A stretch of DNA of 33,732 nt from an uncultured Chitinophagaceae bacterium (GCA_934502905.1 CAKSVK010000015.1:1-33732); one strand, 5' to 3'; counted from the stretch's first letter, positions 24,238-32,651 are shown. The notes: generated from the sequence alone by a model not told the origin. Numbers and translations: made by a program.

Positions 24238-24915
24238 TTATTTGAAGCGCTTTTTAAAGTGTTTGTTACCGCCTTTATTATTGTTGCGGTCATTGCGGTC
24301 GTTACGGTTATTCCGTTGCTGGAAGCTCTTGCCACCGCCACGTTGAAAGCGGTTGCTGTCGCGGTTATCCCTTTCGCGGAATGCTTTTACATAAGGTGTA
24401 TTTGTGAATTCCAGCCTGCCGTCGGTAATGCTGTTAAGCTCACTGCGTATACCATCGTCATGCACCAGTTCCTTGTGCCAGGTATTATAGGCCAGCTTCA
24501 TGTAATAGGCGATAGTATTCGCGAACCCGGATTGTTTTTCGGGGTTCTCCTCTTTTAATGCCTTGTCTATTACCAGTTCCAGGTTCTTACCCAGGTGAGA
24601 GTATTTGGGGTACTTTTTAGGATAAGGCAACTGTGGCGGTTTAGCCTTCAGTGTTTCCCTGGTAGGTATGGGATAAGGACTATCCACATCCAGCTTAAAG
24701 TCGGAGATCAGAAAAAGATGATCCCACAGCTTATGGCGGAAGTCTTCTACATTTTTTAAATGTGGGTTCAGGAACCCCATTAATTCTATCAGTGCATGTG
24801 CGTTTTTCTGCCGCTTTTCCCGGTCCTCGATATTGATTACATAATCGATCATCTTCTGAATATGCCTGCCATATTCCCGCATAATGAGATGATTTCTCGT
24901 GGTATTATATTCCAT
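24238..24915 (-). CDS. DUF4290 family protein
   Basis: A 225-residue protein of the Bacteroidota-specific DUF4290 family. The ATG at 24915 (MEYNTTRNHLIMREYGRH) is chosen over TTG at 24918. Residues 1-185 are helical, with family words YVINIEDREKRQKNA, HKLWDHLFLISDF and DSPYPIP; GFANTIAYYMKLAYNTWH also fits. Residues about 190-225 are a basic, Gly/Asn/Arg-rich, probably disordered tail (RNDRNDRNNNKGG) that could bind nucleic acid. Function is unknown. The gene is commonly found beside murA in this phylum, and here a terminator hairpin separates them, so the link is positional. Confidence 0.85.
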   Translation of the reverse strand: MEYNTTRNHLIMREYGRHIQKMIDYVINIEDREKRQKNAHALIELMGFLNPHLKNVEDFRHKLWDHLFLISDFKLDVDSPYPIPTRETLKAKPPQLPYPKKYPKYSHLGKNLELVIDKALKEENPEKQSGFANTIAYYMKLAYNTWHKELVHDDGIRSELNSITDGRLEFTNTPYVKAFRERDNRDSNRFQRGGGKSFQQRNNRNDRNDRNNNKGGNKHFKKRFK

Positions 24916-24934
24916 CAAAATGTTTAAGTATTAG

Positions 24935-24942
24935 CAAAAATA
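24935..24942 (-). promoter_or_regulatory. Possible -7 promoter element for DUF4290
   Basis: TATTTTTG on the minus strand matches TAnnTTTG and is 19 nt from the DUF4290 ATG. A TTTG lies 13 nt further upstream (24956-24959), the same short spacing as at the window's first gene; it is shorter than the accepted spacing. Confidence 0.3.
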
Positions 24943-25154
24943 CAGAAAGAGCGGGCAAAATCCCAACTCTTTAAAAATTAATGTAATGCAGGTATATTAA
25001 CGTATTCCTTTGCTTTATGGTATTTCCGGCGGCAAAACAGGCAGCCGCGTAGTTTTTCCGGAGCCCCTGTCTCAAATTACCGTCCTGTAGCCGGTCTATT
25101 ACAAAGGAATGGCGTACTTTGCCGGGGAATTTGCCTGATAATCTATTGTTACTC

Positions 25155-26186
25155 ATGAAGATATTGGTATGTGGTTTTCACCGCCGGCGGTTACCCGATA
25201 TTTACCTGGAATCATTTGTATGCAGGCTTGCCAGGTTTTATCTGGAAAAAAGTGAAATACACCAGGTGCTGTTTTTGACTGGTGAAGAGAGGCTGCCTGG
25301 GGTACCTGAAAAAGCGGTACTGCTGGAGGTTAAACAAAGCGGTTCCCTGTTGGGGAAGTTATGGGAGAAAAAGTCTATCCGCCAGATGATAAGGCAACAA
25401 AATCCGGATATCGTTCTTTCGATGGATACGGGTTTTGCCCCCCATGGGATAGATGAATTTGTGATAATAACACAGGATCTAAAAAATGCGGACCGGGCAA
25501 AGAAAAGCGGGAAAGCAGTTTTTCTGTCGCATTATCTCCGGGACAGCTTCCGGACCGGCAGTTCATCCCCTGTATTGCCTTTGCAGGGTGGTGTTTTTTT
25601 TCAGCCGGTGGATTGGGATGAAAGAGAAACTATAAAGCAGCAATACACGGACGGACGGGAGTACTTTTTCTGTTCCGCTTTTCATACTTCGCTGGAGCAG
25701 GTAACCATTGTGCTGAAGGCATTTTCTATGTTCAAAAAATGGCAAAACAGCAGTGTGAAGCTGCTGATCTCGGAAACCGGCGGGTTGCACGAAGCTTTAC
25801 AGAAGCTGTTGGCGCATTATAAGTACCGGGGAGATGTAGTTATTTTTAGTAGTAATAATATTGAGGAAGAAGCCAGGGTAGCGGTGGCATCGTTCGCTGT
25901 GGTATATCTTCCTGCAGATGATTATACCGGCCTCCGGATATTGAATTACCTGCAGGCAGACTTACCCGTTTTTACTTGTGAAGCCGGCGCCATCAGGGAG
26001 ATGGCGGGTGATGGCGTGATTTATTGCGATAAAAACAACGTGGAGGATATTGCCACAAAGCTTAAGACAATCTACAAGGATGAAAAATTTCGTTCCCGGG
26101 TCACCGGGTCCGGCCGGCTTGCTTTGCAGGAAAAAATAAAAGAGTTTGAAGCCCGACGCACTGTTATGCAGTTTCCTTTGGGCTGA
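25155..26186 (+). CDS. Divergent GT-B type glycosyltransferase
   Basis: A 343-residue protein related to family 4 glycosyltransferases. ATG 25155 (MKILVCGFHRRRLPD) is preferred to the in-frame TTG at 25119, which adds non-conserved residues. The N-terminal Rossmann half includes PDIVLSMDTGFAPHG. The C-terminal half has ACF-type HTSLEQVTIVLKAFSMFKKW, KLLISETGGLHEAL, a VVIFSSN strand and a closing LPVFTCEAGAIREMAGDGV typical of GT4 donor-binding domains. The usual E-x7-E motif is not intact: the region reads DDYTGLRILNYL. Activity and substrate are uncertain. The gene stands alone, with TACTTTG at 25115-25121 as a weak promoter-like word. Confidence 0.72.
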   Translation: MKILVCGFHRRRLPDIYLESFVCRLARFYLEKSEIHQVLFLTGEERLPGVPEKAVLLEVKQSGSLLGKLWEKKSIRQMIRQQNPDIVLSMDTGFAPHGIDEFVIITQDLKNADRAKKSGKAVFLSHYLRDSFRTGSSSPVLPLQGGVFFQPVDWDERETIKQQYTDGREYFFCSAFHTSLEQVTIVLKAFSMFKKWQNSSVKLLISETGGLHEALQKLLAHYKYRGDVVIFSSNNIEEEARVAVASFAVVYLPADDYTGLRILNYLQADLPVFTCEAGAIREMAGDGVIYCDKNNVEDIATKLKTIYKDEKFRSRVTGSGRLALQEKIKEFEARRTVMQFPLG

Positions 26187-26200
26187 GACAGGTTTTTTTA

Positions 26201-26419
26201 CTATATGAGCTGGTAGCTTATACCGAACCGGATAAAGTTACGGAAGGCCTTTGCCGACGGATAATGATAGTTCTTTGTACCCAACGGGTAGCCCGCAAGT
26301 ATTCCCAGGCGATATACCACGAACGTTCGAAACGCGAATCGATTTTTGGCGGCAGGCCTAAAAGCTGATATAATTATAAAATGGTACGGCTGCAATCCGT
26401 AATAATGGAAGGGCACCAC
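26201..26419 (-). pseudogene. Possible relic of an outer-membrane beta-barrel gene 3' end
   Basis: The last ~45 codons on the minus strand (about 26201-26335) translate to alternating aromatic/hydrophobic strands (RLGILAGYPLGTKN, then AFRNFIRFGISYQLI at the stop), which resembles the final strands of Bacteroidota outer-membrane barrels. Upstream the frame loses this character and no signal peptide or full-length gene can be traced across 26420-26640. A real small gene cannot be excluded. The rest of 26187-26880 holds a terminator-like hairpin, DnaA-like boxes and the mraZ control region. Confidence 0.25.
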
Positions 26420-26537
26420 TTGTCCGCTTGCGGGAAGCCCGGGCGCGGCTACAAGATCTGCATCAGCATCAGGGTAACCAACCGGGCGCCTTGTTGCGTG
26501 TCTTCACGCAACTTTTGACAGGCTATTGGCCTTCAGG

Positions 26538-26571
26538 AGCTTCCTGTATACATAGGAAGAGCTGCTTTTTT
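26538..26571 (+). terminator. Terminator-like hairpin in the gap before mraZ
   Basis: AGC-TTCCT (26538-26545) pairs with AGGAA-..-GCT (26554-26563) with a 2-nt bulge and is followed by six Ts. It could end a long transcript of the glycosyltransferase gene, or belong to decayed sequence. Confidence 0.35.
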
Positions 26572-26677
26572 CCCCTAAGTATGAGCCAGGCAACCTTTTT
26601 TTCATTGAGGCCGTTCAACCGTTCGATGTGTTGACAGCATCCATTGAGCGCCTGAATTCCCCATTCAATTCACAGGC

Positions 26678-26706
26678 ATATCCACATTAAAAATGCGTTA
26701 TCCACA
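26678..26706 (+). promoter_or_regulatory. Pair of DnaA-box-like sites upstream of mraZ
   Basis: TTATCCACA at 26698-26706 matches the strict DnaA box, and ATATCCACA at 26678-26686 differs by one base. The two point the same way and are exactly 20 bp apart, about two helical turns. They lie 175-200 bp before mraZ in AT-rich DNA. Binding by DnaA is inferred from the consensus only. Confidence 0.4.
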
Positions 26707-26825
26707 CTAATTCACGTAAAGTATTGGGTTACAGACCTAAAACCATATGAAATCCTTTGCAGGTAAGCATTTCATCAAAAAAGATGCTGTGAATAAAATA
26801 ATTAAATCAAAACCTTCGTTTAAAG

Positions 26826-26870
26826 TGGGAAAATGTGTTATTTTGTGTGAAGAAATGGGAAACGGTGTAA
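26826..26870 (+). promoter_or_regulatory. MraZ operator: TGNNA words at 10-bp intervals
   Basis: TGGGA (26826), TGTTA (26836), TGTGA (26846), TGGGA (26856) and TGTAA (26866) are spaced exactly 10 bp apart, and the last ends 10 nt before the mraZ ATG at 26881. MraZ of other bacteria represses its own cluster by binding TGGG repeats separated by 5-bp spacers. Here the first and fourth words are perfect and the others degenerate. A TATTTTG word (26839-26845) inside the array may be part of the promoter. Confidence 0.72.
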
Positions 26871-26880
26871 CTCTTTATAA

Positions 26881-27339
26881 ATGATACGGTTTTTAGGGGA
26901 ATATGAAGCTACTTTAGACGCAAAAGGTCGGTTTCTTCTTCCAACAGGGATTAAAAGGCAAATCCCGGAAGAAGAAACCGGTAGCTTCTTTATTAACAGG
27001 GGGTTTGAGAGTTGCTTAACACTGTATCCGATGAAAAATTGGGAACCCATATTTGAAGAGATTGGTAGAAAAAGTGATTTTGACCCGAAGGTAAGGCAAT
27101 TCCGCCGCTACTATTTAAACGGGGCAACGCTGGAGCTGGATAGTGCGGGCAGGTTGTTGTTACCCAAAAATCTGATGGAGTATGCCGGGCTGGAAAAAGA
27201 GATCCTGCTGGTTTCGGCGTATGATAAAATTGAAATCTGGGATAAAAGTAAGTATCATCAGTTCTTTGACACTTTTTCGCCTGAAGCATTCAGTAAGCTG
27301 GCTCAGGAGGTTATGGCAAAAGACGATGTGCAGGGCTGA
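26881..27339 (+). CDS. mraZ: Division/cell wall cluster transcriptional regulator MraZ
   Basis: A 152-residue DNA-binding protein with two SpoVT/AbrB-like MraZ domains, carrying the paired signatures DAKGRFLLP (residues about 14-22) and DSAGRLLLP (about 86-94). The MraZ family forms rings and represses its own dcw operon. Length is normal. It is the first gene of the cluster, with the TGNNA operator array ending just before its start, so autoregulation is likely. A 71-nt gap separates it from rsmH. Confidence 0.95.
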   Translation: MIRFLGEYEATLDAKGRFLLPTGIKRQIPEEETGSFFINRGFESCLTLYPMKNWEPIFEEIGRKSDFDPKVRQFRRYYLNGATLELDSAGRLLLPKNLMEYAGLEKEILLVSAYDKIEIWDKSKYHQFFDTFSPEAFSKLAQEVMAKDDVQG

Positions 27340-27410
27340 TGTGCTGCGTAAGTGGCAGATATGGAAGCCGCCTGCATTGCCGGCATACCAACTGACTTAA
27401 GCTTATAACG

Positions 27411-28316
27411 ATGGAGCAATATCATATACCGGTATTATTAAACGAAGCGATCCGGGGTTTACATATTCACCCGGCGGGTGTATATGTGGACTGCACGTTT
27501 GGGGGAGGAGGGCATAGCCGCGCTATTTTGTCGCAGCTGGGCCGGGAAGGAAAACTATATGTTTTCGACCAGGACGACGATGCTCGCAGGAATCTTCCCG
27601 ACGATGACAGGATCGTTTTCATTCCACACAATTTCCGGCATATACAACGATTCTTAAGGCTGCACGATGCTGTTCCGGTAGACGGGATACTGGCCGACCT
27701 GGGTGTCTCCAGTCACCAGTTTGACCAGCCGGCACGCGGGTTTTCTACCCGTTTTGATGATGCTCCGCTTGATATGCGTATGGATCAACACCATACTGTT
27801 ACAGCGGTAACATTGCTGCAAAACGCATCTGAGCAGGAACTTCACAAAATGTTCGAACAATACGGAGAGGTTACGAACGCAAAAACCCTGGCCAAGCTCA
27901 TTGTTGAACAAAGAAAACTGGTGGTACTAAAAACAGTCGGTGATTTTAAGCGGGCTGTTGCTTTGGCCGTAAAAGGCAATCCCAACAAATATTTTGCTCA
28001 GGTATTCCAGGCGCTGCGCATTGCTGTAAATGAAGAAATGCAGAGTCTGCAGGATCTGTTGCAACAACTCTCTCCTCTTTTGAAAGAAGGCGGACGCGCT
28101 GCCATCATTACTTTCCATAGCATTGAAGACCGCATGGTCAAAAACTTTTTCAAATACGGAAGTTTTGAATTGCAGGATGCAGATGCCGTGTACGGAACCC
28201 GGGTAGAAAGTCCATTCAATATCCTTACAAAAAAGCCGATAGTGCCTTCCGGACAGGAGGTAAAACAAAACCCGCGCAGCAGGAGCGCCAAGCTTCGCAT
28301 AGCAGAAAAAAAATAG
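27411..28316 (+). CDS. rsmH: 16S rRNA (cytosine1402-N4)-methyltransferase
   Basis: A 301-residue S-adenosylmethionine-dependent enzyme methylating N4 of C1402 in the ribosomal P site. It begins HIPVLLNEAIRGL and has the SAM-binding motif YVDCTFGGGGHSRAIL, the ILADLGVSSHQFD motif, FSTRFDDAPLDMRMD and the helical insertion containing FAQVFQALRIAVNEE. The late AAIITFHSIEDRMVKNFF and the basic NPRSRSAKLRIAEK end are canonical. It precedes ftsL with a 4-nt gap, so translation may be coupled. Confidence 0.97.
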   Translation: MEQYHIPVLLNEAIRGLHIHPAGVYVDCTFGGGGHSRAILSQLGREGKLYVFDQDDDARRNLPDDDRIVFIPHNFRHIQRFLRLHDAVPVDGILADLGVSSHQFDQPARGFSTRFDDAPLDMRMDQHHTVTAVTLLQNASEQELHKMFEQYGEVTNAKTLAKLIVEQRKLVVLKTVGDFKRAVALAVKGNPNKYFAQVFQALRIAVNEEMQSLQDLLQQLSPLLKEGGRAAIITFHSIEDRMVKNFFKYGSFELQDADAVYGTRVESPFNILTKKPIVPSGQEVKQNPRSRSAKLRIAEKK

Positions 28317-28320
28317 CACT

Positions 28321-28671
28321 ATGGAAGAGAATGAAGAGATCGTGAAACAGCAGAAAAAGGAAACCTGGACACAAAAGCTGGGTTTCAGAAGGGCTTTTAA
28401 TTACCAATGGATCGTAAAGAATACCTATTTCTTCCTTTTTCTGGCATTGCTCACTGTTATTTATATATATAATGGGCATTATGCAGAAAAAACGATCAAG
28501 GATATCAATAGAAACGCAAAACAATTAAAAGAATTGCAATACGAGTTTAAAACTGTGAAAGGGGAGCTGATGATGAAGGGGAAACAAAGTGAACTGGCAA
28601 AAGCGGTGGAGCCGCTTGGATTAAAGGAGCTGAAAGAGCCGCCATATAAGATAGAAGTAAAACGAAAATAA
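28321..28671 (+). CDS. ftsL: FtsL-like cell division protein
   Basis: A 116-residue bitopic membrane protein. A charged cytoplasmic segment (1-35) is followed by one transmembrane helix at about 36-52 (YFFLFLALLTVIYIY) and a short periplasmic coiled coil at about 56-85 (KTIKDINRNAKQLKELQ). It has the size, topology and position (between rsmH and ftsI) of Bacteroidota FtsL-like proteins, which join the FtsQLB complex and activate septal synthesis. Sequence conservation in this family is low, so the call rests mainly on context. Confidence 0.85.
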   Translation: MEENEEIVKQQKKETWTQKLGFRRAFNYQWIVKNTYFFLFLALLTVIYIYNGHYAEKTIKDINRNAKQLKELQYEFKTVKGELMMKGKQSELAKAVEPLGLKELKEPPYKIEVKRK

Positions 28672-28697
28672 AGCAAGATCCATAAAAGCGAACTGAG

Positions 28698-30827
28698 TTG
28701 GAAGTTAAGAAAGACATACTATGGCGGGTAAATCTCTGTTTCCTGGGGATTTTGTTGCTGAGTGTGTTCGTGATCGGCAAGGCATTTTATATTCAGCAGG
28801 TACAGGGAGAATATTGGCGTGGATTGAGTGACAGCCTGCACCTGGAATACAGGACCCTCGATGCCGACCGCGGAACAATTTACAGTGAAGATGGAAGTAT
28901 GCTGAGTACTTCTATCCCGTTCTTTGACATTCGAATCGATTTTATGGCAGATGGTCTTCGGGAGAAGAGCGGGAAACGTTTTGCCGAGAACCTTGATTCC
29001 CTGGCATCCGGGCTGGCTGAACTATTTAAGGATCAGCCGGCAACCCAGTATAAAAAGGTATTACGAAGCGGTTATGAAAAAAAGGAGCGGTATTTTCTCC
29101 TCAAAAAAAGAATAAGCTTTGAGCAATACCAGCAGCTGCGCAAGCTGCCGCTGGTACGCCAGGGAAGGAACAAAAGCGGGTTCATTGTAGAGGATATGGA
29201 AAAGCGCCTGACGCCGTTCGGACTTTTGGCAAACCGTACTATAGGTTTGTCTAGATCGTATATGGATGGCAAAAAGCAGGTGGTAACACAAAATGTTGGG
29301 TTGGAAAAAACGTATGACAGTCTGCTGAAAGGAGTATCGGGCAAACGACTGGTGCGCAGGATCTCCGGGGGGGCATTTGTGCCGGTAGAAGGGGCGGAAA
29401 TAGAACCCGAGAACGGTAAAGATATCGTTACCACCCTGGATGTGAATATCCAGGATATTGCACAGACCGCACTGATGAAAATGATGCAGGGCAATAAAGC
29501 ACAGGAAGGATGTGTGATTGTGATGGAAGTGGCAACCGGTAAGATCAAAGCAATAGCCAACCTGGGGTTGATGAAGGACAGCAGCTATTACGAGCTCGAT
29601 AATTATGCGCTTCGTACGGCAGAGCCGGGCTCAACCATTAAGCTGGTTACTTTGTTGGCCGCTCTTGAAGACAAGCATGTTACCATCAATGACATGATAG
29701 AGATCAACAATGGATCCTGGGTATTAAAAGGCAGAACGATCAGGGATTCCGAAAAGTCGCCCAAAAGTTTTATGACGATCAAAGAAGCGTTTGAGCATAG
29801 CAGTAATGTGGCCATGGCAAAGCTGGCTTACGACTATGTACAGAAGCCCGGGGCTTTCACAAAACATTTTGAGAATCTTTATTTGACCGGCAGAACGGGT
29901 ATTGATCTCAATGAAGAGTTCCGCCCGATAGTGAAAGATCCGAAGAAAAAAGACTGGCATTTGCAAACGCTGCCTTCTATGGGATTCGGGTACGAAGTTA
30001 TGCTGAGCCCGTTGCAGATGTTGATGGTGTACAATGCGGTAGCCAATGAAGGAAAATTGATGAAGCCCTACCTGGTGAACAGGGTGGAAAAAGATGGTAT
30101 CGTGATGAAGGAATTTACACCACAGATGCTGAGCGCGAAGATCTGCTCCGATAAAACCTTGTTGCAATTGAAGGAATGCCTGGAAGCTGTTTGTACAGAC
30201 GGAACTGCAAAAGGTGTTTTTAAAGATGCGGTATACAGCGCGGCAGGAAAAACCGGTACCGCGAAGGTAAATGACGGTAAATACAAATATGCCGACGGGG
30301 TCTACACTTCTTCCTTTGCGGGATATTTTCCGGTTGACAAGCCCCGGTATTCCTGCATCGTAGTCATCAAAAACAGGCAGCACGCTCCTGTTTACTATGG
30401 AGGAAAAGTAGCTGCACCTGTGTTTCGGGAAATAGCAGACAAGCTGTATGCGCTGAATGTGGAAGAAAGGTCCAACTGGGTGGCAAATGAAGCGGCAGAC
30501 AGTATGAATTATAAATGGAGCGGGCATACAGGAGATATCGGGAAGGTGCTGAAAACAATGGCATTCAGTTATGCAGATTCATTGAATGGCGAAGACTGGG
30601 GGCATCTCGTAAACAGCCATACCTATACGCCGGTAATGAAAGGCATAACCGTAAAAGACAGTGCTGTGCCGGATGTAACGGGAATGGGTTTGAAGGATGC
30701 GCTGGCGCTCCTTGAAAATATGAACATGAAAGTGGAAGTGAAAGGACGGGGTAAGGTGATAAGCCAGTCGCTGGCGGCGGGGACATCCTTTGCGAAGGGG
30801 CAAAAAATAAGAATTGACTTAAACTAG
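28698..30827 (+). CDS. ftsI: Septal peptidoglycan transpeptidase with PASTA domain
   Basis: A 709-residue class B penicillin-binding protein (PBP3) that crosslinks peptidoglycan at the division septum. A transmembrane helix covers about 12-32. The dimerisation domain includes DADRGTIYSEDG. The transpeptidase has all three motifs: Ser312-x2-Lys315 (GSTIK), Ser368-Ser-Asn370 and Lys518-Thr-Gly (AAGKTGTAK). Residues 653-709 form one PASTA domain (VPDVTGMGLKDALALL), as common in this phylum. The start is TTG at 28698; an in-frame stop at 28683 excludes anything upstream. The final Asn codon and TAG lie within the first copy of the intergenic repeat. Confidence 0.95.
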   Translation: MEVKKDILWRVNLCFLGILLLSVFVIGKAFYIQQVQGEYWRGLSDSLHLEYRTLDADRGTIYSEDGSMLSTSIPFFDIRIDFMADGLREKSGKRFAENLDSLASGLAELFKDQPATQYKKVLRSGYEKKERYFLLKKRISFEQYQQLRKLPLVRQGRNKSGFIVEDMEKRLTPFGLLANRTIGLSRSYMDGKKQVVTQNVGLEKTYDSLLKGVSGKRLVRRISGGAFVPVEGAEIEPENGKDIVTTLDVNIQDIAQTALMKMMQGNKAQEGCVIVMEVATGKIKAIANLGLMKDSSYYELDNYALRTAEPGSTIKLVTLLAALEDKHVTINDMIEINNGSWVLKGRTIRDSEKSPKSFMTIKEAFEHSSNVAMAKLAYDYVQKPGAFTKHFENLYLTGRTGIDLNEEFRPIVKDPKKKDWHLQTLPSMGFGYEVMLSPLQMLMVYNAVANEGKLMKPYLVNRVEKDGIVMKEFTPQMLSAKICSDKTLLQLKECLEAVCTDGTAKGVFKDAVYSAAGKTGTAKVNDGKYKYADGVYTSSFAGYFPVDKPRYSCIVVIKNRQHAPVYYGGKVAAPVFREIADKLYALNVEERSNWVANEAADSMNYKWSGHTGDIGKVLKTMAFSYADSLNGEDWGHLVNSHTYTPVMKGITVKDSAVPDVTGMGLKDALALLENMNMKVEVKGRGKVISQSLAAGTSFAKGQKIRIDLN

Positions 30828-31140
30828 TGTTGTGTTAATGAAGATGTGTTGAATAGGTCTCCCGTCGATGTCGCGGATGTTCGCAGAAGTCGCTTGATAA
30901 GATCAGCGCTTATCTGTGTGATCTGCGGGAAAAAGAGCAGGTATTGTTGAGTTGGAACTGGTGTTGTGCTAATGAAGATGTGCTAAATAGATATCCCGCA
31001 GATGTCGCGGATGTTCGCAGAAGGGTTTAACAGGATCAGCGTTTATCAGCGCAATCTGCGGGAAAAGAAAAAAGAGGCTTAATAAGATCAGCGCTTATCT
31101 GCGGGAAAAGAAAAGATATTATTGAATTGATATAAACCAG
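30822..31140. repeat. Tandem intergenic repeat, 134-bp period, between ftsI and murE
   Basis: Sequence from 30827 (gtgttgtg) recurs at 30961, with 7 mismatches in 63 aligned bases; the match extends back into aacTAG/aactgg, so the ftsI stop lies in copy 1. A third, shortened copy runs about 31075-31140 (taagatcagcgcttatctgcggg). Copy 2 contains a perfect 10-bp inverted repeat TCCCGCAGAT (30994-31003) and ATCTGCGGGA (31054-31063), so transcripts can fold. No gene is present in the 329-bp gap. The vocabulary resembles 5284-5545. Confidence 0.8.
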
Positions 31141-31156
31141 GTCGTTACAGGCATTT

Positions 31157-32623
31157 ATGCAATTATTGCAGGACATATTATATAAGGTAAATATCCGGTC
31201 GGTACACGGGAACCTGGAGGTAACAATAGATGACCTCCAGATAGATTCGCGTAAGGTAACGGCGGGCACCTGCTTTATTGCCATACATGGACACAGTAAC
31301 GATGGTCATGCATATATTGATAATGCAGTAGCTAACGGAGCTATAGCAGTTGTGGCGGAAAAGTTACCGGCTTCCAGAAAGGAAGGGGTAACCTACGTGG
31401 AGGTGGAAAACAGCGCTGTTGCAGCAGGTTTTATCGCGGATAATTTTTACAATGCGCCCTCATCCCGTATGAAAGTGGTAGGGGTAACCGGTACTAACGG
31501 AAAGACGACAATTGCTACTTTGTTGTTCAAGCTGTTTTCCGGACTGGGCTACAAATGCGGTTTGATCTCCACGGTTCAAAACCAGATAGGGGAAACCATA
31601 ATACCTGCTACCCACACTACACCGGATGCCATCAGCCTGAATGCATTGATGCTGGAGATGGTTGAGCAGGGATGTAGTCATGTGTTTATGGAATGCAGCA
31701 GTCATGCCATCCATCAGCACAGGATAACAGGATTGAGCTTTGCAGGTGCCATATTCAGCAATATCACGCATGATCACCTGGATTATCACCAAACTTTTGA
31801 TGAATATATCAGGGTAAAAAAATCATTTTTTGATGTACTGCCCTCCAATGCTTTTGCCATCAGCAATGCGGATGACAAACGGGGGCTGGTGATGTTGCAG
31901 AATACACATGCGAGGAAATACCTCTATAGCCTGAAGACCTTGGCAGAGTTTAAGGGTAAGATACTAGAGAATGGCATTACCGGATTGCTGATGGTGATCA
32001 ATGACCAGGAAGTTCATTTCAGGCTGATCGGGGAATTCAATGCATACAACCTGCTGGCTGTATTTGCCGCCGCCATTTGCCTGAATGAAGACAAGCAAAA
32101 AGTGTTGCAGGTAATGAGCAACCTGACAGGGGCCGAGGGCAGGTTCGATTATGTAATGTCGGAGCGTGACAGAATTATCGGGATCGTGGATTACGCGCAT
32201 ACGCCCGATGCATTGCTGAATGTGCTGGCAACAATAAAGAAGCTGAGACAGGGATATGAAAGAATTATAACCGTGGTTGGCTGCGGTGGCGACCGGGATA
32301 AAACGAAACGCCCCGTCATGGCGCAGGTGGCCTGCGAGCATAGCGATAAGGTAGTATTTACTTCGGACAACCCGAGAACAGAAGACCCTGCACAGATACT
32401 GAAGGATATGGAAGAAGGACTACAGCCTTCGCAACGTAAAAAGTATACAGTGATACCGGACAGGCGGGAAGCAATAAAGGCAGCAATAGATCTTGCTGCT
32501 GCAGAAGACATTGTGCTGATTGCCGGAAAAGGGCATGAAAAATACCAGGATATAAAAGGTGTAAAACATCCTTTTGATGACAGGCAGGTATTGATGGAGA
32601 TGTTCCGATTACTTGAGAAATGA
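31157..32623 (+). CDS. murE: UDP-MurNAc-L-Ala-D-Glu--meso-diaminopimelate ligase
   Basis: A 488-residue cytoplasmic ATP-dependent ligase adding the third residue of the stem peptide. The ATP loop GVTGTNGKTT is at 109-118. The central domain includes TTPDAISL, MECSSHAIHQHR and THDHLDYH. The carbamylated-lysine region is RVKKSFFD. The DNPR motif at 404-407 is the signature for meso-diaminopimelate rather than lysine, so the wall is DAP type. The C-terminal AGKGHEKYQ is normal. Its ATG follows the repeat after about 17 nt, and mraY starts 29 nt downstream. Confidence 0.97.
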   Translation: MQLLQDILYKVNIRSVHGNLEVTIDDLQIDSRKVTAGTCFIAIHGHSNDGHAYIDNAVANGAIAVVAEKLPASRKEGVTYVEVENSAVAAGFIADNFYNAPSSRMKVVGVTGTNGKTTIATLLFKLFSGLGYKCGLISTVQNQIGETIIPATHTTPDAISLNALMLEMVEQGCSHVFMECSSHAIHQHRITGLSFAGAIFSNITHDHLDYHQTFDEYIRVKKSFFDVLPSNAFAISNADDKRGLVMLQNTHARKYLYSLKTLAEFKGKILENGITGLLMVINDQEVHFRLIGEFNAYNLLAVFAAAICLNEDKQKVLQVMSNLTGAEGRFDYVMSERDRIIGIVDYAHTPDALLNVLATIKKLRQGYERIITVVGCGGDRDKTKRPVMAQVACEHSDKVVFTSDNPRTEDPAQILKDMEEGLQPSQRKKYTVIPDRREAIKAAIDLAAAEDIVLIAGKGHEKYQDIKGVKHPFDDRQVLMEMFRLLEK

Positions 32624-32651
32624 AATTTAATAACAGGAAATAACCGGTAAT

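Noticed and set aside
26678..26706. Chromosomal replication origin
   Set aside because: Only two DnaA-like boxes, no AT-rich unwinding element was identified and no origin-linked genes; too little to call oriC.
29724..30527. Long minus-strand open frame opposite ftsI
   Set aside because: FtsI has all three penicillin-binding motifs in the plus frame; the antisense translation resembles no family.
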